Positions 1-5,525 of a stretch of 5,525 nucleotides of DNA are shown here, piece after piece. Both the position numbers and the translations under genes were made by a program. The notes under the pieces are model-generated. The model had not been told where the DNA came from and did no database searches. It saw only the letters and a program-made list of their open reading frames with translations. The stretch spans positions 1-5,525 of the forward strand of contig JAHEKO010000282.1 of NCBI GenBank assembly GCA_024638355.1, read 5' to 3'. The first letter of the stretch is position 1. Every line of letters starts with the position of its first letter. The stretch comes from Acidobacteriota bacterium (GTDB lineage Bacteria > Acidobacteriota > Thermoanaerobaculia > Multivoradales > JAHEKO01).

Positions 1-1249
1 GCGGATCGCTCTCGAGAACCAGGAAGCTCGCCTCGCAGCCCGGCTCGAGACAGCCGACCGGGCGATCCGGAAAGATCGCGCGGGCCGTGTCCGTCGTCGC
101 CAGCCGGAGGAGGCGCGCGGGCTCGAAGAGACCCTTCTCGGCTGCCGCGACCAGGCCGTCGACGACGGTCGAGCCGTAGGCGTTCGAGCCCACCGCGAGC
201 GGGGCTCCCGCCGCTTCGAGCAGCCCCACGTTCCGCCTCTCCCACTCGACGTAGACCCGCGGTCGGTCCTTGCTCCACTCGCTGGCGACCAGCGTCGAGA
301 CCATACCGATCGCGGCCGCCGCCTCGGCGTCGGCCGGCGACAGCTCGCACTCCTCGGCGGTGTCGGTGTCGAAGTACGGGCTGGTCGGATCGCTCATGGT
401 GTCCTGATAGCACGGGATGTGGCTCACCAGATCGGCTTCCGCCTCGAGCGAGGCGCGAAAGTCCGCGACGCTCGAGTTGGCCACGGCGAGGCGCAGCCCG
501 GCCTCCTCGGACATGCGACGAATCAGCGGCAGCAGGTCGGGATCGATGCCTCCCCCGGCCCCCCACTTGCCGAAGCCCTCGGCATAGCGTTCGCTGCTGC
601 GGAGGAAGACCTTGATCAGATCGGGACCCGCGGCGAGCAGCAGCGGCCACTTCTCGCGCACGTCCTGCGGTGTCGCGACGACGTAGTAGGCGTCGTCCGC
701 GACCTTGCGGCTGGCGCGGATCTCCGCGGCCCGAGCAACCTGCTCCTCATAGCTTCGGATGCCGAGGGCCAGCGCCTCGTAGATCTCCGCCGGATGGCTC
801 TCCGGCCCGGTGATTCCGCCCATCGAGGTCGCGACGTCGACGTTCTTGGGCCCCGACAGCCGCTCGCGGATCTCCCGCACCTGGCTGCCCCGGGCCGTCA
901 GCGTCATGGCGTAGAAGACGCCCGCCTCGAGATAGGCGCCGCGATGCCACGAGAACGTGTACGGTCCGTCGAAATGGTGGGTGTGAGCGTCCGCCAGCGG
1001 CGGAATGACGAAGCCGCCGCCGAGATCCACCACCGAGCGGGCTTGCTCGCCGCAGGCGACGATCACGGTCTCGCTCACGCAGAGCGGCGCCGCCACGAAA
1101 GCCTCGCCGTCGAACAGGCTCCCGCCCCGAAACTCGATCACCGCGGCGGCCGCTTCGGCGGATCGCTCGGCGGCGCCGCCCGCGGCCGCCATGGCGGCGA
1201 GTGCCAGGCTCACCAGGAACGGAGCGGCGACGTCGCGCGGCCGCCTCAT
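1..1249 (-). CDS. Exported amidohydrolase-superfamily protein with altered metal site (3' end outside window)
   Basis: Reading from ATG at 1249 the frame stays open for 416 codons to the left edge, so the C-terminus is missing. Residues 1 to about 27 form a signal peptide (MRRPR n-region, hydrophobic core, GGAAE), with no lipobox Cys. Then comes the composite-domain start (FRGGSLFDGE) and D87-A-H89-T-H91-H92, the HxH metal motif of strand beta-1. K213 in DLIKVF fits the strand beta-4 bridging Lys, and H277 in SHIP fits the beta-6 His. The beta-5 position, expected as His, is N258 (VAN-SS). The beta-8 catalytic Asp position is N356 (VGSNAYGS). SFLVL near the end matches the composite-domain return typically seen just before the C-terminus, so little is missing. 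Six Cys (57, 66, 280, 301, 400, 405) fall in close pairs, which fits disulfides in an exported protein. The family hydrolyses amide, ester or cyclic C-N bonds, and the substrate here is unknown. The motif assignments are by eye. Confidence 0.85.
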   Translation of the reverse strand, partial: MRRPRDVAAPFLVSLALAAMAAAGGAAERSAEAAAAVIEFRGGSLFDGEAFVAAPLCVSETVIVACGEQARSVVDLGGGFVIPPLADAHTHHFDGPYTFSWHRGAYLEAGVFYAMTLTARGSQVREIRERLSGPKNVDVATSMGGITGPESHPAEIYEALALGIRSYEEQVARAAEIRASRKVADDAYYVVATPQDVREKWPLLLAAGPDLIKVFLRSSERYAEGFGKWGAGGGIDPDLLPLIRRMSEEAGLRLAVANSSVADFRASLEAEADLVSHIPCYQDTMSDPTSPYFDTDTAEECELSPADAEAAAAIGMVSTLVASEWSKDRPRVYVEWERRNVGLLEAAGAPLAVGSNAYGSTVVDGLVAAAEKGLFEPARLLRLATTDTARAIFPDRPVGCLEPGCEASFLVLESDP

Positions 1250-3825
1250 TCCGCCCCCTCCCCGATCGGCGTCCACTCGCTCGTGTACCGCGGGTCGCCC
1301 GAGAGGATCCGGCAGGTCACGACCCGCGTCTCGGCCGCCTGCTCGCAGCGCTGGAAGTAGAACGGCTGCAGGAAGGAGCCGTCGTCGAGACCGACGAGCG
1401 CCGTACCCACGGTCTGCTCCGACGGCTCGCGCAAGAGCATCTCGCCTCGCGGGCCGCGGTCGATGCGCAGCTCGCCGCCGCCGCGCGAGCTGCGATAGCG
1501 CCCCAACCTGGGATCGTCCGCCGCCACCGCGCCCTCGGCGCGCCGAAGCTCCGGCCAGGGAGACGCCTGGACGGTCCCGGTCGCCAGGTCGGCGATGGTG
1601 GCGGCCCAGTCCGCAGGCACCGAGTAGTTGTTCGCCAGGCTGACGACGATGACATCCCGCTCCGGGTCGTGCAGCAGCTTGGCCACGAAGCCGGGAGAGC
1701 GACCCTGGGAGAGGAAAGGACCGTCGCCGCCGCCGAGAACGCTCTTCACCAGCGGCGGCTCGATGAAGCCGTCGCGGAAGACGCCCCGGGCGAAGCGCAA
1801 GAGGTCCCCGACCGTCGAGTAGAAGGAGCCGCCGCCCGGCCGCGTCTCGACCGCGTAGAAGCGCGAGCGGCGGCGCTCGCCGATCCGGGCGCCGGGCTCG
1901 TAGCCGGTGGCCATCGCCGGAATCGGCCGGCGCGCGTCGGCGATGTGGCCGGTGTCGTTCATGCCCAGCGGCTCGAACACCAGGTCGCGCATGACCTCGT
2001 CGAACGCGGCGCCTCCGGCGACCTCGAGAACCTTGGCCGCTACCGCGTACCCGCCGTTGCTGTAGCTACGGTCCGTTCCCGGCTCGAAGTCGAGCGGCAG
2101 GTCGGCGAGTCGCTCGAGCAGCTCGTCGAGCGAGAAGGAGGTCGAGCCGTCGCCCCAAGGCTGCCTGTTGATATGCGGAATCCCGGAGCGGTGGCTCAAG
2201 AGCTGGCCGATCGTGATCGATTCGGCCGACGGGAAGGCCGGCAGGTACCGGGCGAGAGGCGTTTCCAGGGTCAGGACGCCACGCTGAATCAGCACGCCGA
2301 AGGCGGCGTCGGTGAGGGTCTTGGAGATCGAGGCGATGCGAAACCTCGTATCGGAAGCGTGCCGCACGCCGTGCTCGTACTGCGCGAGGCCGAACGACTT
2401 CTCATAGAGGATCTCGCCTCCCACGTCGACGGCGACGGTGCCGTCGAACATCGCGAGATCGACGAACGGCGCGACGAAGGCGTCGACGGCGGCGCCCGAC
2501 GGGCTCGTACCGGCGGAGTCCGTTCCCCCGACCCGGGGCAACGGATAGGTCTGGTCTCCGATCGTCCAGTCGAGGCGGCTGACCTCTCCCGCCTCGTCGA
2601 GCACCACCTCGATCTCGGCGTAGTCCTGCGGTGAGAAGAGCGTCGTCTCCGAGGTCGGTATCAACAGCCATTCGTTCATCAGTACGCGTCCGTCGACGAC
2701 GCGCAGGTCGAGGTTCCTTCCCGGACGCAGCTCGTAGGCGCCCTGGTAGCTCTCGAGCAGGCCGCGGTCGACGGCGACCGCTCGCGCCTGGATCGGCGCC
2801 GGAGCCGGAACGGGCTCTCCCGCCGCGATCGCCGGTAGCGCGCTGCGAATCCGGTCGAGCGCTCCGGAGGTGACGTTGCTCGCGACCACGACGCTGACGC
2901 CGGTCGCCGCATCGTAGTCGGCGAAGGCGCGGTAGCCGGCGGCCAGGCCGTTCCAGCGGAGGTTGCCGCCCTCGCGCACCAGAATCTCCAGGGCCTTGCT
3001 GCCGAGCTCACCGGCGAGCAGGGCGCGCTGCATCGCCAGCAGATCGCGTGGCGTGGAAAAGACAGAGCCGGCACCGACCAGGTGCGAGATGTCCCCGGCC
3101 GGCGCGTTCACCAGCCCGCCGGTGGCGAAGTAGTAGCTCGCTGCGCGCCGCTCGAGGATCGCCCGCGTTCCGGCATCCGAGGTGTCGGCCATGCCCGCCG
3201 GGGTCAGCACGTGCTCATCGAGCAGCTCCGCGTAGGACCTGCCGCCGGCCAGCTCGAGCACGCGGGCGAGAACCGAGAAGCCCGCCGAGCTGTAGACGCT
3301 GTCGGTGCCCGGGTCGAAGATCAGCTCTCTGCGAGCCGCCAGATCGGCCATGCTGGCGGGAGTCTGCGGGCGCACCTCGTCGAGCGGCTCGGTGACGCGG
3401 TGGGGTATCCCCGCGCTGTGCGCCGCGAGGTCCTGGACGGTGATCTCGTCGCCTCGCGGAAACCCGGGGAGATACCGGCTCAGCTCGTCGGTGAGCGCCA
3501 GCTTCTCCGCTTCCAGCAAGCGCGTCAGGATGACGAGGGTCATCGGCTTGTTGATCGAGCCGACGCAGAAGCGCGTCGCGGGCGTGTTGGCGACGTCGTG
3601 CTCCAGATTCGCCAGACCGAACGACTTCTCGTAGACCACGTCGCCGTTTCGAGCGATCAGCAGGGTGCCCGAAAGGTGGCCGATATCGAGGTACGGCTGG
3701 AGGTAGCGATCCACCCGCTCTTCGAGCGACGTTTCTTCCGGCTCGGCGCCGGAGGCGGGGTCGCCGGTCCAACCAGCCGCCAGAGCCAGCCAGGCGAGAC
3801 CCCAAGTCAGCGTTCTTGCGTGCAT
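1246..3825 (-). CDS. Exported tandem double beta-lactamase-family protein with degenerate third catalytic motifs
   Basis: This 859-residue protein is about twice the usual family length. Residues 1-27 are a signal peptide (cleavage probably near ASGA). Module 1 (about 31-330) has S90-I-N-K93 and HSAG, but YSS at 178-180 where YxN is usual, and W291-N-G293 where HxG is expected. A beta-rich C-terminal domain follows (about 353-431). Module 2 (about 445-750) has S499-I-S-K502, SHRSGIPH and Y588-S-N590, but S706-Q-G708 in place of HxG. A second beta-rich domain (about 762-859) closes the protein, with Cys827 and Cys838 as a possible disulfide. Both modules share YEKSFGLA followed by an EH, so the protein arose by duplication and fusion. 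Both SxxK Ser/Lys pairs survive, so acyl-enzyme chemistry is possible but may be weakened, or the protein may bind rather than hydrolyse. Its stop overlaps the next start (ATGA), implying translational coupling. Exact function is unknown. Confidence 0.92.
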   Translation of the reverse strand: MHARTLTWGLAWLALAAGWTGDPASGAEPEETSLEERVDRYLQPYLDIGHLSGTLLIARNGDVVYEKSFGLANLEHDVANTPATRFCVGSINKPMTLVILTRLLEAEKLALTDELSRYLPGFPRGDEITVQDLAAHSAGIPHRVTEPLDEVRPQTPASMADLAARRELIFDPGTDSVYSSAGFSVLARVLELAGGRSYAELLDEHVLTPAGMADTSDAGTRAILERRAASYYFATGGLVNAPAGDISHLVGAGSVFSTPRDLLAMQRALLAGELGSKALEILVREGGNLRWNGLAAGYRAFADYDAATGVSVVVASNVTSGALDRIRSALPAIAAGEPVPAPAPIQARAVAVDRGLLESYQGAYELRPGRNLDLRVVDGRVLMNEWLLIPTSETTLFSPQDYAEIEVVLDEAGEVSRLDWTIGDQTYPLPRVGGTDSAGTSPSGAAVDAFVAPFVDLAMFDGTVAVDVGGEILYEKSFGLAQYEHGVRHASDTRFRIASISKTLTDAAFGVLIQRGVLTLETPLARYLPAFPSAESITIGQLLSHRSGIPHINRQPWGDGSTSFSLDELLERLADLPLDFEPGTDRSYSNGGYAVAAKVLEVAGGAAFDEVMRDLVFEPLGMNDTGHIADARRPIPAMATGYEPGARIGERRRSRFYAVETRPGGGSFYSTVGDLLRFARGVFRDGFIEPPLVKSVLGGGDGPFLSQGRSPGFVAKLLHDPERDVIVVSLANNYSVPADWAATIADLATGTVQASPWPELRRAEGAVAADDPRLGRYRSSRGGGELRIDRGPRGEMLLREPSEQTVGTALVGLDDGSFLQPFYFQRCEQAAETRVVTCRILSGDPRYTSEWTPIGEGAE
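1257..1263 (-). promoter_or_regulatory. Ribosome binding site inside the end of the double-module gene
   Basis: GGGGAGG lies 7 bases before the ATG at 1249. It is made by the Gly-Glu-Gly codons four to two residues before the C-terminus of the upstream protein. Together with the ATGA stop/start overlap, it fixes the start of the amidohydrolase-like gene and points to reinitiation or coupled translation. Confidence 0.65.
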
Positions 3826-3828
3826 CCA

Positions 3829-3837
3829 CTCCTCCCC
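3829..3837 (-). promoter_or_regulatory. Strong Shine-Dalgarno site of the double-module hydrolase gene
   Basis: On the minus strand GGGGAGGAG precedes the ATG at 3825, with the GGAGG core 5 bases from the start codon. This near-ideal site fixes the start, and the resulting N-terminus is a good signal peptide. Confidence 0.75.
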
Positions 3838-3838
3838 G

Positions 3839-3856
3839 TCGCGGCTCGGGCCGCGA
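3839..3856 (-). other. Perfect 7-bp stem, 4-base loop hairpin just upstream of a ribosome binding site
   Basis: TCGCGGC (3850-3856 on the minus strand) pairs with GCCGCGA (3839-3845) across the loop CCGA. The hairpin ends one base before the CGGGGAGGAG Shine-Dalgarno run of the 859-residue gene. That places it in the 5' leader and leaves the Shine-Dalgarno site single-stranded. It has no U-tract, so it is not a terminator. It may protect the 5' end or shape translation initiation, but it could also be a chance structure. Confidence 0.4.
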
Positions 3857-3973
3857 TCGATCTCCCGGGGAGTCTAGCTCGCCGGTCTCACCAGCTTTCC
3901 AGGCACCCCGCGGTTCGACGTTCGCTTTGAGTACGTCCAGGGCCTGAGAAAGTTGAACCCCTCGACCGCGGAT

Positions 3974-4003
3974 CGGCCGGCTACCGCACCTTGCGGCCGG
4001 CCG
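3974..4003 (-). terminator. GC-rich compound hairpin straddling the hydrolase stop codon; possible terminator
   Basis: An 8-bp perfect outer stem (3974-3981 with 3996-4003, CGGCCGGC/GCCGGCCG) encloses a 4-bp inner stem (3985-3988 with 3992-3995, CGCA/TGCG). The inner loop is 3 bases, and a 3-base bulge on one side contains part of the TAG stop codon. It would be very stable in RNA. There is no U-tract directly after it on the minus strand, only a weak pyrimidine stretch about 20 bases on, so it is not a canonical intrinsic terminator. It could be a partial terminator, an mRNA-stabilising 3' end, or chance in a GC-rich sequence. Confidence 0.35.
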
Positions 4004-5330
4004 GCGCTCCGTCGCCGGCGCCCCAGATCAGGCGGTCCACGACTCCCGCCTCGTCGCGGCCGAAGCGAACCGTCGCATACAGCATCCGCGAGAACCACTC
4101 GCCGGCGCCGGCGGCGACCAGCTCCGAGTATCCGCCCTGGTTCGCGCGCGCCAGCAGGCGGCCGTCGGCGACGCTCACCGACACTTCGAAGGCGGGGCCG
4201 AACGAGTAGACGCCGATCAGCTCTTCGAGCGGCGCCGGCGGCAGGTCGAGGAGCTCGCCGGGGGCCGGAATCGTGTACGCCTCGCCGAGCGCCGCCGCGG
4301 CCACCAGACGCCGGATCTCGTCCCGCGCCACCGACTGCACGTTGCTCAAGATGACGATGGTCGTCTCGTCCTCCACGTACCGAGCCACGTCGCTGGCGTA
4401 GCCGGCGACGCGCCCATCGTGGCCGATCACGTCCCGCTCGAACCTGCGGAAGACGCTCACGCCAAAGCCGTAACCATGGCCGTAGTCGTGGGTGAGCTTG
4501 CGGTAGGAGGCCGGCCTCAGCAGGCGGCCGCCGTGAAGCGCCGTGCTCCACCTAGCCAGATCTCCCGCCGACGACCAGAGTGAGCCCGATCCCGCCAGAA
4601 ACGCCGGAGACACCGGGATCGACGGGCTCAGGTCCCGTCGCCCCCAGGGGTCGTAACCGGAGACGCGGCCCTCGACGGCGGGACCTGCGGCATCGTGTGC
4701 GGTCCGCGACATGCCGAGGGGCTCGAAGATACGGCGGCGGAGAACCTCGCCGAACTCGGCCCCCGCGGCCTTCTCGATCACCGCCGCCAGCACCGAGTAG
4801 CCGCCGTTGCTGTAGGCATAGCCCTCACCCGGACTGAACGTCAGCGCCATGCGACCGAGGTCTCCGATCACCTCTTCGAAGGTTCCTTCCCGGCCGCCCG
4901 ACGCGCCGAAGCGCTCGAGCGAGTAGACGTCGGCGACGCCGGAGGTGTGGGTCAGGAGCTGCTCGATCGTGATCGCGTCGCCGTGTGGAAAGCCCGGCAG
5001 GTGCTTGCCGACCGCGTCGCTCGTGCTCAGCGCCCCCGCTTCTTCGAGCAGCAGCACCGCCGCCGCGGTGAACTGCTTGGAGACCGAGCCGATCATGAAG
5101 ATGTCGTCGGGCCGGTGGGGCACGCCGAGCTCGAGGCTGGCGAACCCGTAGGGCGAAATCAGCGCGTCCGCGCCGCCGCGCTGGACCGCGACGACGCCCA
5201 TGAAGTCTCCTGCGGCGACGTAGGGGGCGACGATGGCGTCGATCCGCGCTTCGAGCGACTCGTCGCCGGCGGCCGCCGGGCCGGCGACGGCGAGCGCGAG
5301 CAGGGCGGGCACCAGTCGGGTCTTCCTCAT
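3981..5330 (-). CDS. Exported serine beta-lactamase-family hydrolase (class C-like / DD-peptidase / esterase fold)
   Basis: This is a complete 449-residue protein. Residues 1-21 are a Sec-type signal peptide (MRKTR n-region, Leu/Ala core, cleavage probably after GPAAA), so it acts in the periplasm or outside the cell. Residues of about 25-345 form the beta-lactamase / penicillin-binding-protein fold. All three motifs are present: the nucleophile motif S82-V-S-K85, Y173-S-N175, and H304-D-G306 followed by GY. LLTHTSG at 125-131, YSNGGY and EPLGM are family hallmarks. Residues of about 362-447 form the beta-rich C-terminal domain common on such proteins. Relatives include class C beta-lactamases, family VIII esterases, D-amino-acid amidases and DD-carboxypeptidases, and substrate cannot be assigned from sequence. 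The intact triad predicts activity. The gene lies 39 bp after kynU and is followed by a homologous double-module gene. Nothing marks it as an antibiotic-resistance gene. Confidence 0.92.
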   Translation of the reverse strand: MRKTRLVPALLALAVAGPAAAGDESLEARIDAIVAPYVAAGDFMGVVAVQRGGADALISPYGFASLELGVPHRPDDIFMIGSVSKQFTAAAVLLLEEAGALSTSDAVGKHLPGFPHGDAITIEQLLTHTSGVADVYSLERFGASGGREGTFEEVIGDLGRMALTFSPGEGYAYSNGGYSVLAAVIEKAAGAEFGEVLRRRIFEPLGMSRTAHDAAGPAVEGRVSGYDPWGRRDLSPSIPVSPAFLAGSGSLWSSAGDLARWSTALHGGRLLRPASYRKLTHDYGHGYGFGVSVFRRFERDVIGHDGRVAGYASDVARYVEDETTIVILSNVQSVARDEIRRLVAAAALGEAYTIPAPGELLDLPPAPLEELIGVYSFGPAFEVSVSVADGRLLARANQGGYSELVAAGAGEWFSRMLYATVRFGRDEAGVVDRLIWGAGDGAPAGRKVR

Positions 5331-5338
5331 CGTGAATG

Positions 5339-5381
5339 GGCTCCCCTCGAGTTACCGATGCGGCTCCCCTCAGGTTACCGA
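5339..5381. repeat. Imperfect tandem duplication, 23-bp period, at kynU stop
   Basis: Two 20-bp copies lie at 5339-5358 and 5362-5381, offset by 23 bp. They match at 18 of 20 positions, and the only difference is a GA/AG dinucleotide swap in the middle. On the coding (minus) strand each copy reads TCGGTAAC, then two variable bases, then GAGGGGAGCC or its equivalent. The upstream copy encodes the last Ser-Val-Thr-stop of kynureninase. The downstream copy provides the AGGGGAG ribosome binding site of the following hydrolase gene. It looks like a local slippage duplication that copied a gene end plus a Shine-Dalgarno-like run. Confidence 0.8.
5341..5348 (-). promoter_or_regulatory. Ribosome binding site of the single-domain hydrolase gene
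   Basis: On the minus strand GAGGGGAG lies 10 bases before the ATG at 5330. The spacing is slightly long for a Shine-Dalgarno site, but no better match lies closer. It supports the ATG at 5330, which also gives a clean signal peptide. The same motif occurs 23 bases further upstream in the duplicated copy, overlapping the kynU stop, but no start codon follows it at a usable distance. Confidence 0.6.
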
Positions 5382-5525
5382 CAGCCTGCGGTTGTAGCCG
5401 GGCTCGGTCCACACCGAGCTTTCGATGCAGCCGACCAGAGCGTCGGCCGCGCGCGCGACGTCGGCGTGCGACAGGTAGAGCGGCTGAAAGCCGAACCGCA
5501 TGACCCCCGGATCGCGGTAGTCGCC
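5370..5525 (-). CDS. kynU: Kynureninase, C-terminal fragment (5' part outside window)
   Basis: These are the last 51 codons and the TGA stop of a gene that enters from the right edge. The fragment opens GDYRDP, continues VMRFGFQPLYLSHADVARAADAL and ends LSVT. This is the characteristic end of kynureninase: the GDxRxPxxxRFGxxPLYxxxxDVxxAxxxL segment followed by a variable tail usually ending in a V-T-like motif. Kynureninase is a cytoplasmic PLP-dependent fold-type I enzyme that hydrolyses L-kynurenine (or 3-hydroxykynurenine) to anthranilate (or 3-hydroxyanthranilate) and L-alanine in tryptophan catabolism. The Arg in RFG is, from family knowledge, the residue that contacts the substrate carboxylate. 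The PLP-binding Lys lies upstream, out of view. The stop is 39 bp before the next start on the same strand, so co-transcription is likely. The identification rests on a short but distinctive piece. Confidence 0.85.
   Translation of the reverse strand, partial: GDYRDPGVMRFGFQPLYLSHADVARAADALVGCIESSVWTEPGYNRRLSVT

Larger units (their letters stand above)
3826..3980 (-). other. Intergenic gap between the two beta-lactamase-family genes
   Basis: This 155-bp gap is the only sizeable non-coding stretch in the window. It holds the distal arm of the hairpin at the preceding stop, a slightly AT-richer patch at about 3911-3960, a perfect 7-bp hairpin at 3839-3856 and the ribosome binding site of the next gene. 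I see no convincing -35/-10 pair, no operator-like repeat and no small gene. It could hold an internal promoter with non-standard elements, or it may simply be transcribed through. Confidence 0.5.

Noticed and set aside
1..1249. Kynurenine-pathway role (formamidase or ACMSD-type decarboxylase) for the amidohydrolase, from its linkage to kynU
   Set aside because: Those enzymes are cytoplasmic and have different motifs. This protein has a signal peptide and a composite-domain amidohydrolase layout, so linkage alone is not enough.
419..1360. Open frame on the plus strand (313 codons)
   Set aside because: It is opposite the amidohydrolase-like gene and crosses into the next gene. It shows no family motif and is Arg/Ala/Gly-rich.
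1201..2634. Long open frame on the plus strand (477 codons)
   Set aside because: It lies wholly opposite the well-supported lactamase gene. Its product is Arg/Ala/Glu-rich low-complexity sequence without recognisable motifs, as expected for an antisense frame in GC-rich DNA.
1246..3825. Two separate genes joined by a sequencing error
   Set aside because: The frame is continuous, the linker (about 432-445) is short and Ser/Gly/Ala-rich, and module 2 has no signal peptide or ribosome binding site of its own, so a genuine fusion is more likely.
3082..3930. Open frame on the plus strand (282 codons)
   Set aside because: It is antisense to the first lactamase module and its leader, has no domain or signal peptide, and its composition is that of a complementary-strand shadow.
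3826..3980. Sigma-70-like promoter in the intergenic gap
   Set aside because: A few TTnnnn and TAnnnn hexamers occur in the AT-richer patch, but none pair at about 17 bp with good matches.
3874..4551. Minus-strand frame across the end of the single-domain hydrolase and the intergenic gap
   Set aside because: It overlaps the supported hydrolase out of frame and is made of Arg/Gly/Pro runs with no motif.
3981..5330. Antibiotic-resistance beta-lactamase (ampC) call
   Set aside because: The fold and motifs match the broad serine hydrolase superfamily, which includes esterases and peptidases. The extra C-terminal domain and the context give no reason to call a resistance gene.
4825..5412. Minus-strand frame running from the end of kynU into the hydrolase gene
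   Set aside because: It is out of frame with both supported genes and strongly Arg-rich. The real frames carry kynureninase and SxxK/YxN/HxG motifs.

Overview
This GC-rich window (roughly 70% G+C by eye) is densely coding, and every gene I can support lies on the minus strand. Read in transcription order from the right edge, they are: the last 51 codons of a kynureninase (kynU); an exported, single-domain serine beta-lactamase-like hydrolase (449 aa); an exported fusion of two beta-lactamase-like modules (859 aa); and an exported, metal-dependent-amidohydrolase-type protein that runs off the left edge (416 codons visible). Gaps are 39 bp, 155 bp and -4 bp (an ATGA overlap), which suggests one operon or two closely linked transcripts. 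High GC, strong GGAGG-type ribosome binding sites, several secreted serine hydrolases and a kynurenine-pathway gene would fit a soil or marine Gram-negative heterotroph such as an Acidobacteriota or Gemmatimonadota-like lineage. That placement is a guess, because the window has no phylogenetic marker.

Layout: 5370-5525 is the kynU C-terminus. Positions 5339-5381 hold a 23-bp-period tandem duplication that spans the kynU stop and supplies the ribosome binding site of the next gene. Positions 3981-5330 encode a hydrolase with all three catalytic motifs of the serine beta-lactamase / family VIII esterase / DD-peptidase superfamily (SxxK, YxN, HxG). A compound GC-rich hairpin straddles its stop codon. 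Positions 3826-3980 form the only sizeable intergenic gap, with a small perfect hairpin just upstream of the next ribosome binding site. Positions 1246-3825 encode the double-module protein. Both modules keep SxxK, one keeps YSN, and both have lost the His of HxG. Positions 1-1249 encode the amidohydrolase-like protein, which keeps HxH, a candidate Lys and one His but has Asn at two positions where metal-binding His and catalytic Asp are expected.

How they might work together: kynureninase is cytoplasmic and cleaves kynurenine to anthranilate and alanine. The three downstream products all carry signal peptides and would act outside the cytoplasm on esters, amides or small peptides. Nothing in the sequence identifies a shared substrate. 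The most notable points are the clustering of three related lactamase modules showing graded motif loss, and an amidohydrolase with an altered metal site. No RNA genes, mobile elements, CRISPR arrays or convincing plus-strand genes were seen.
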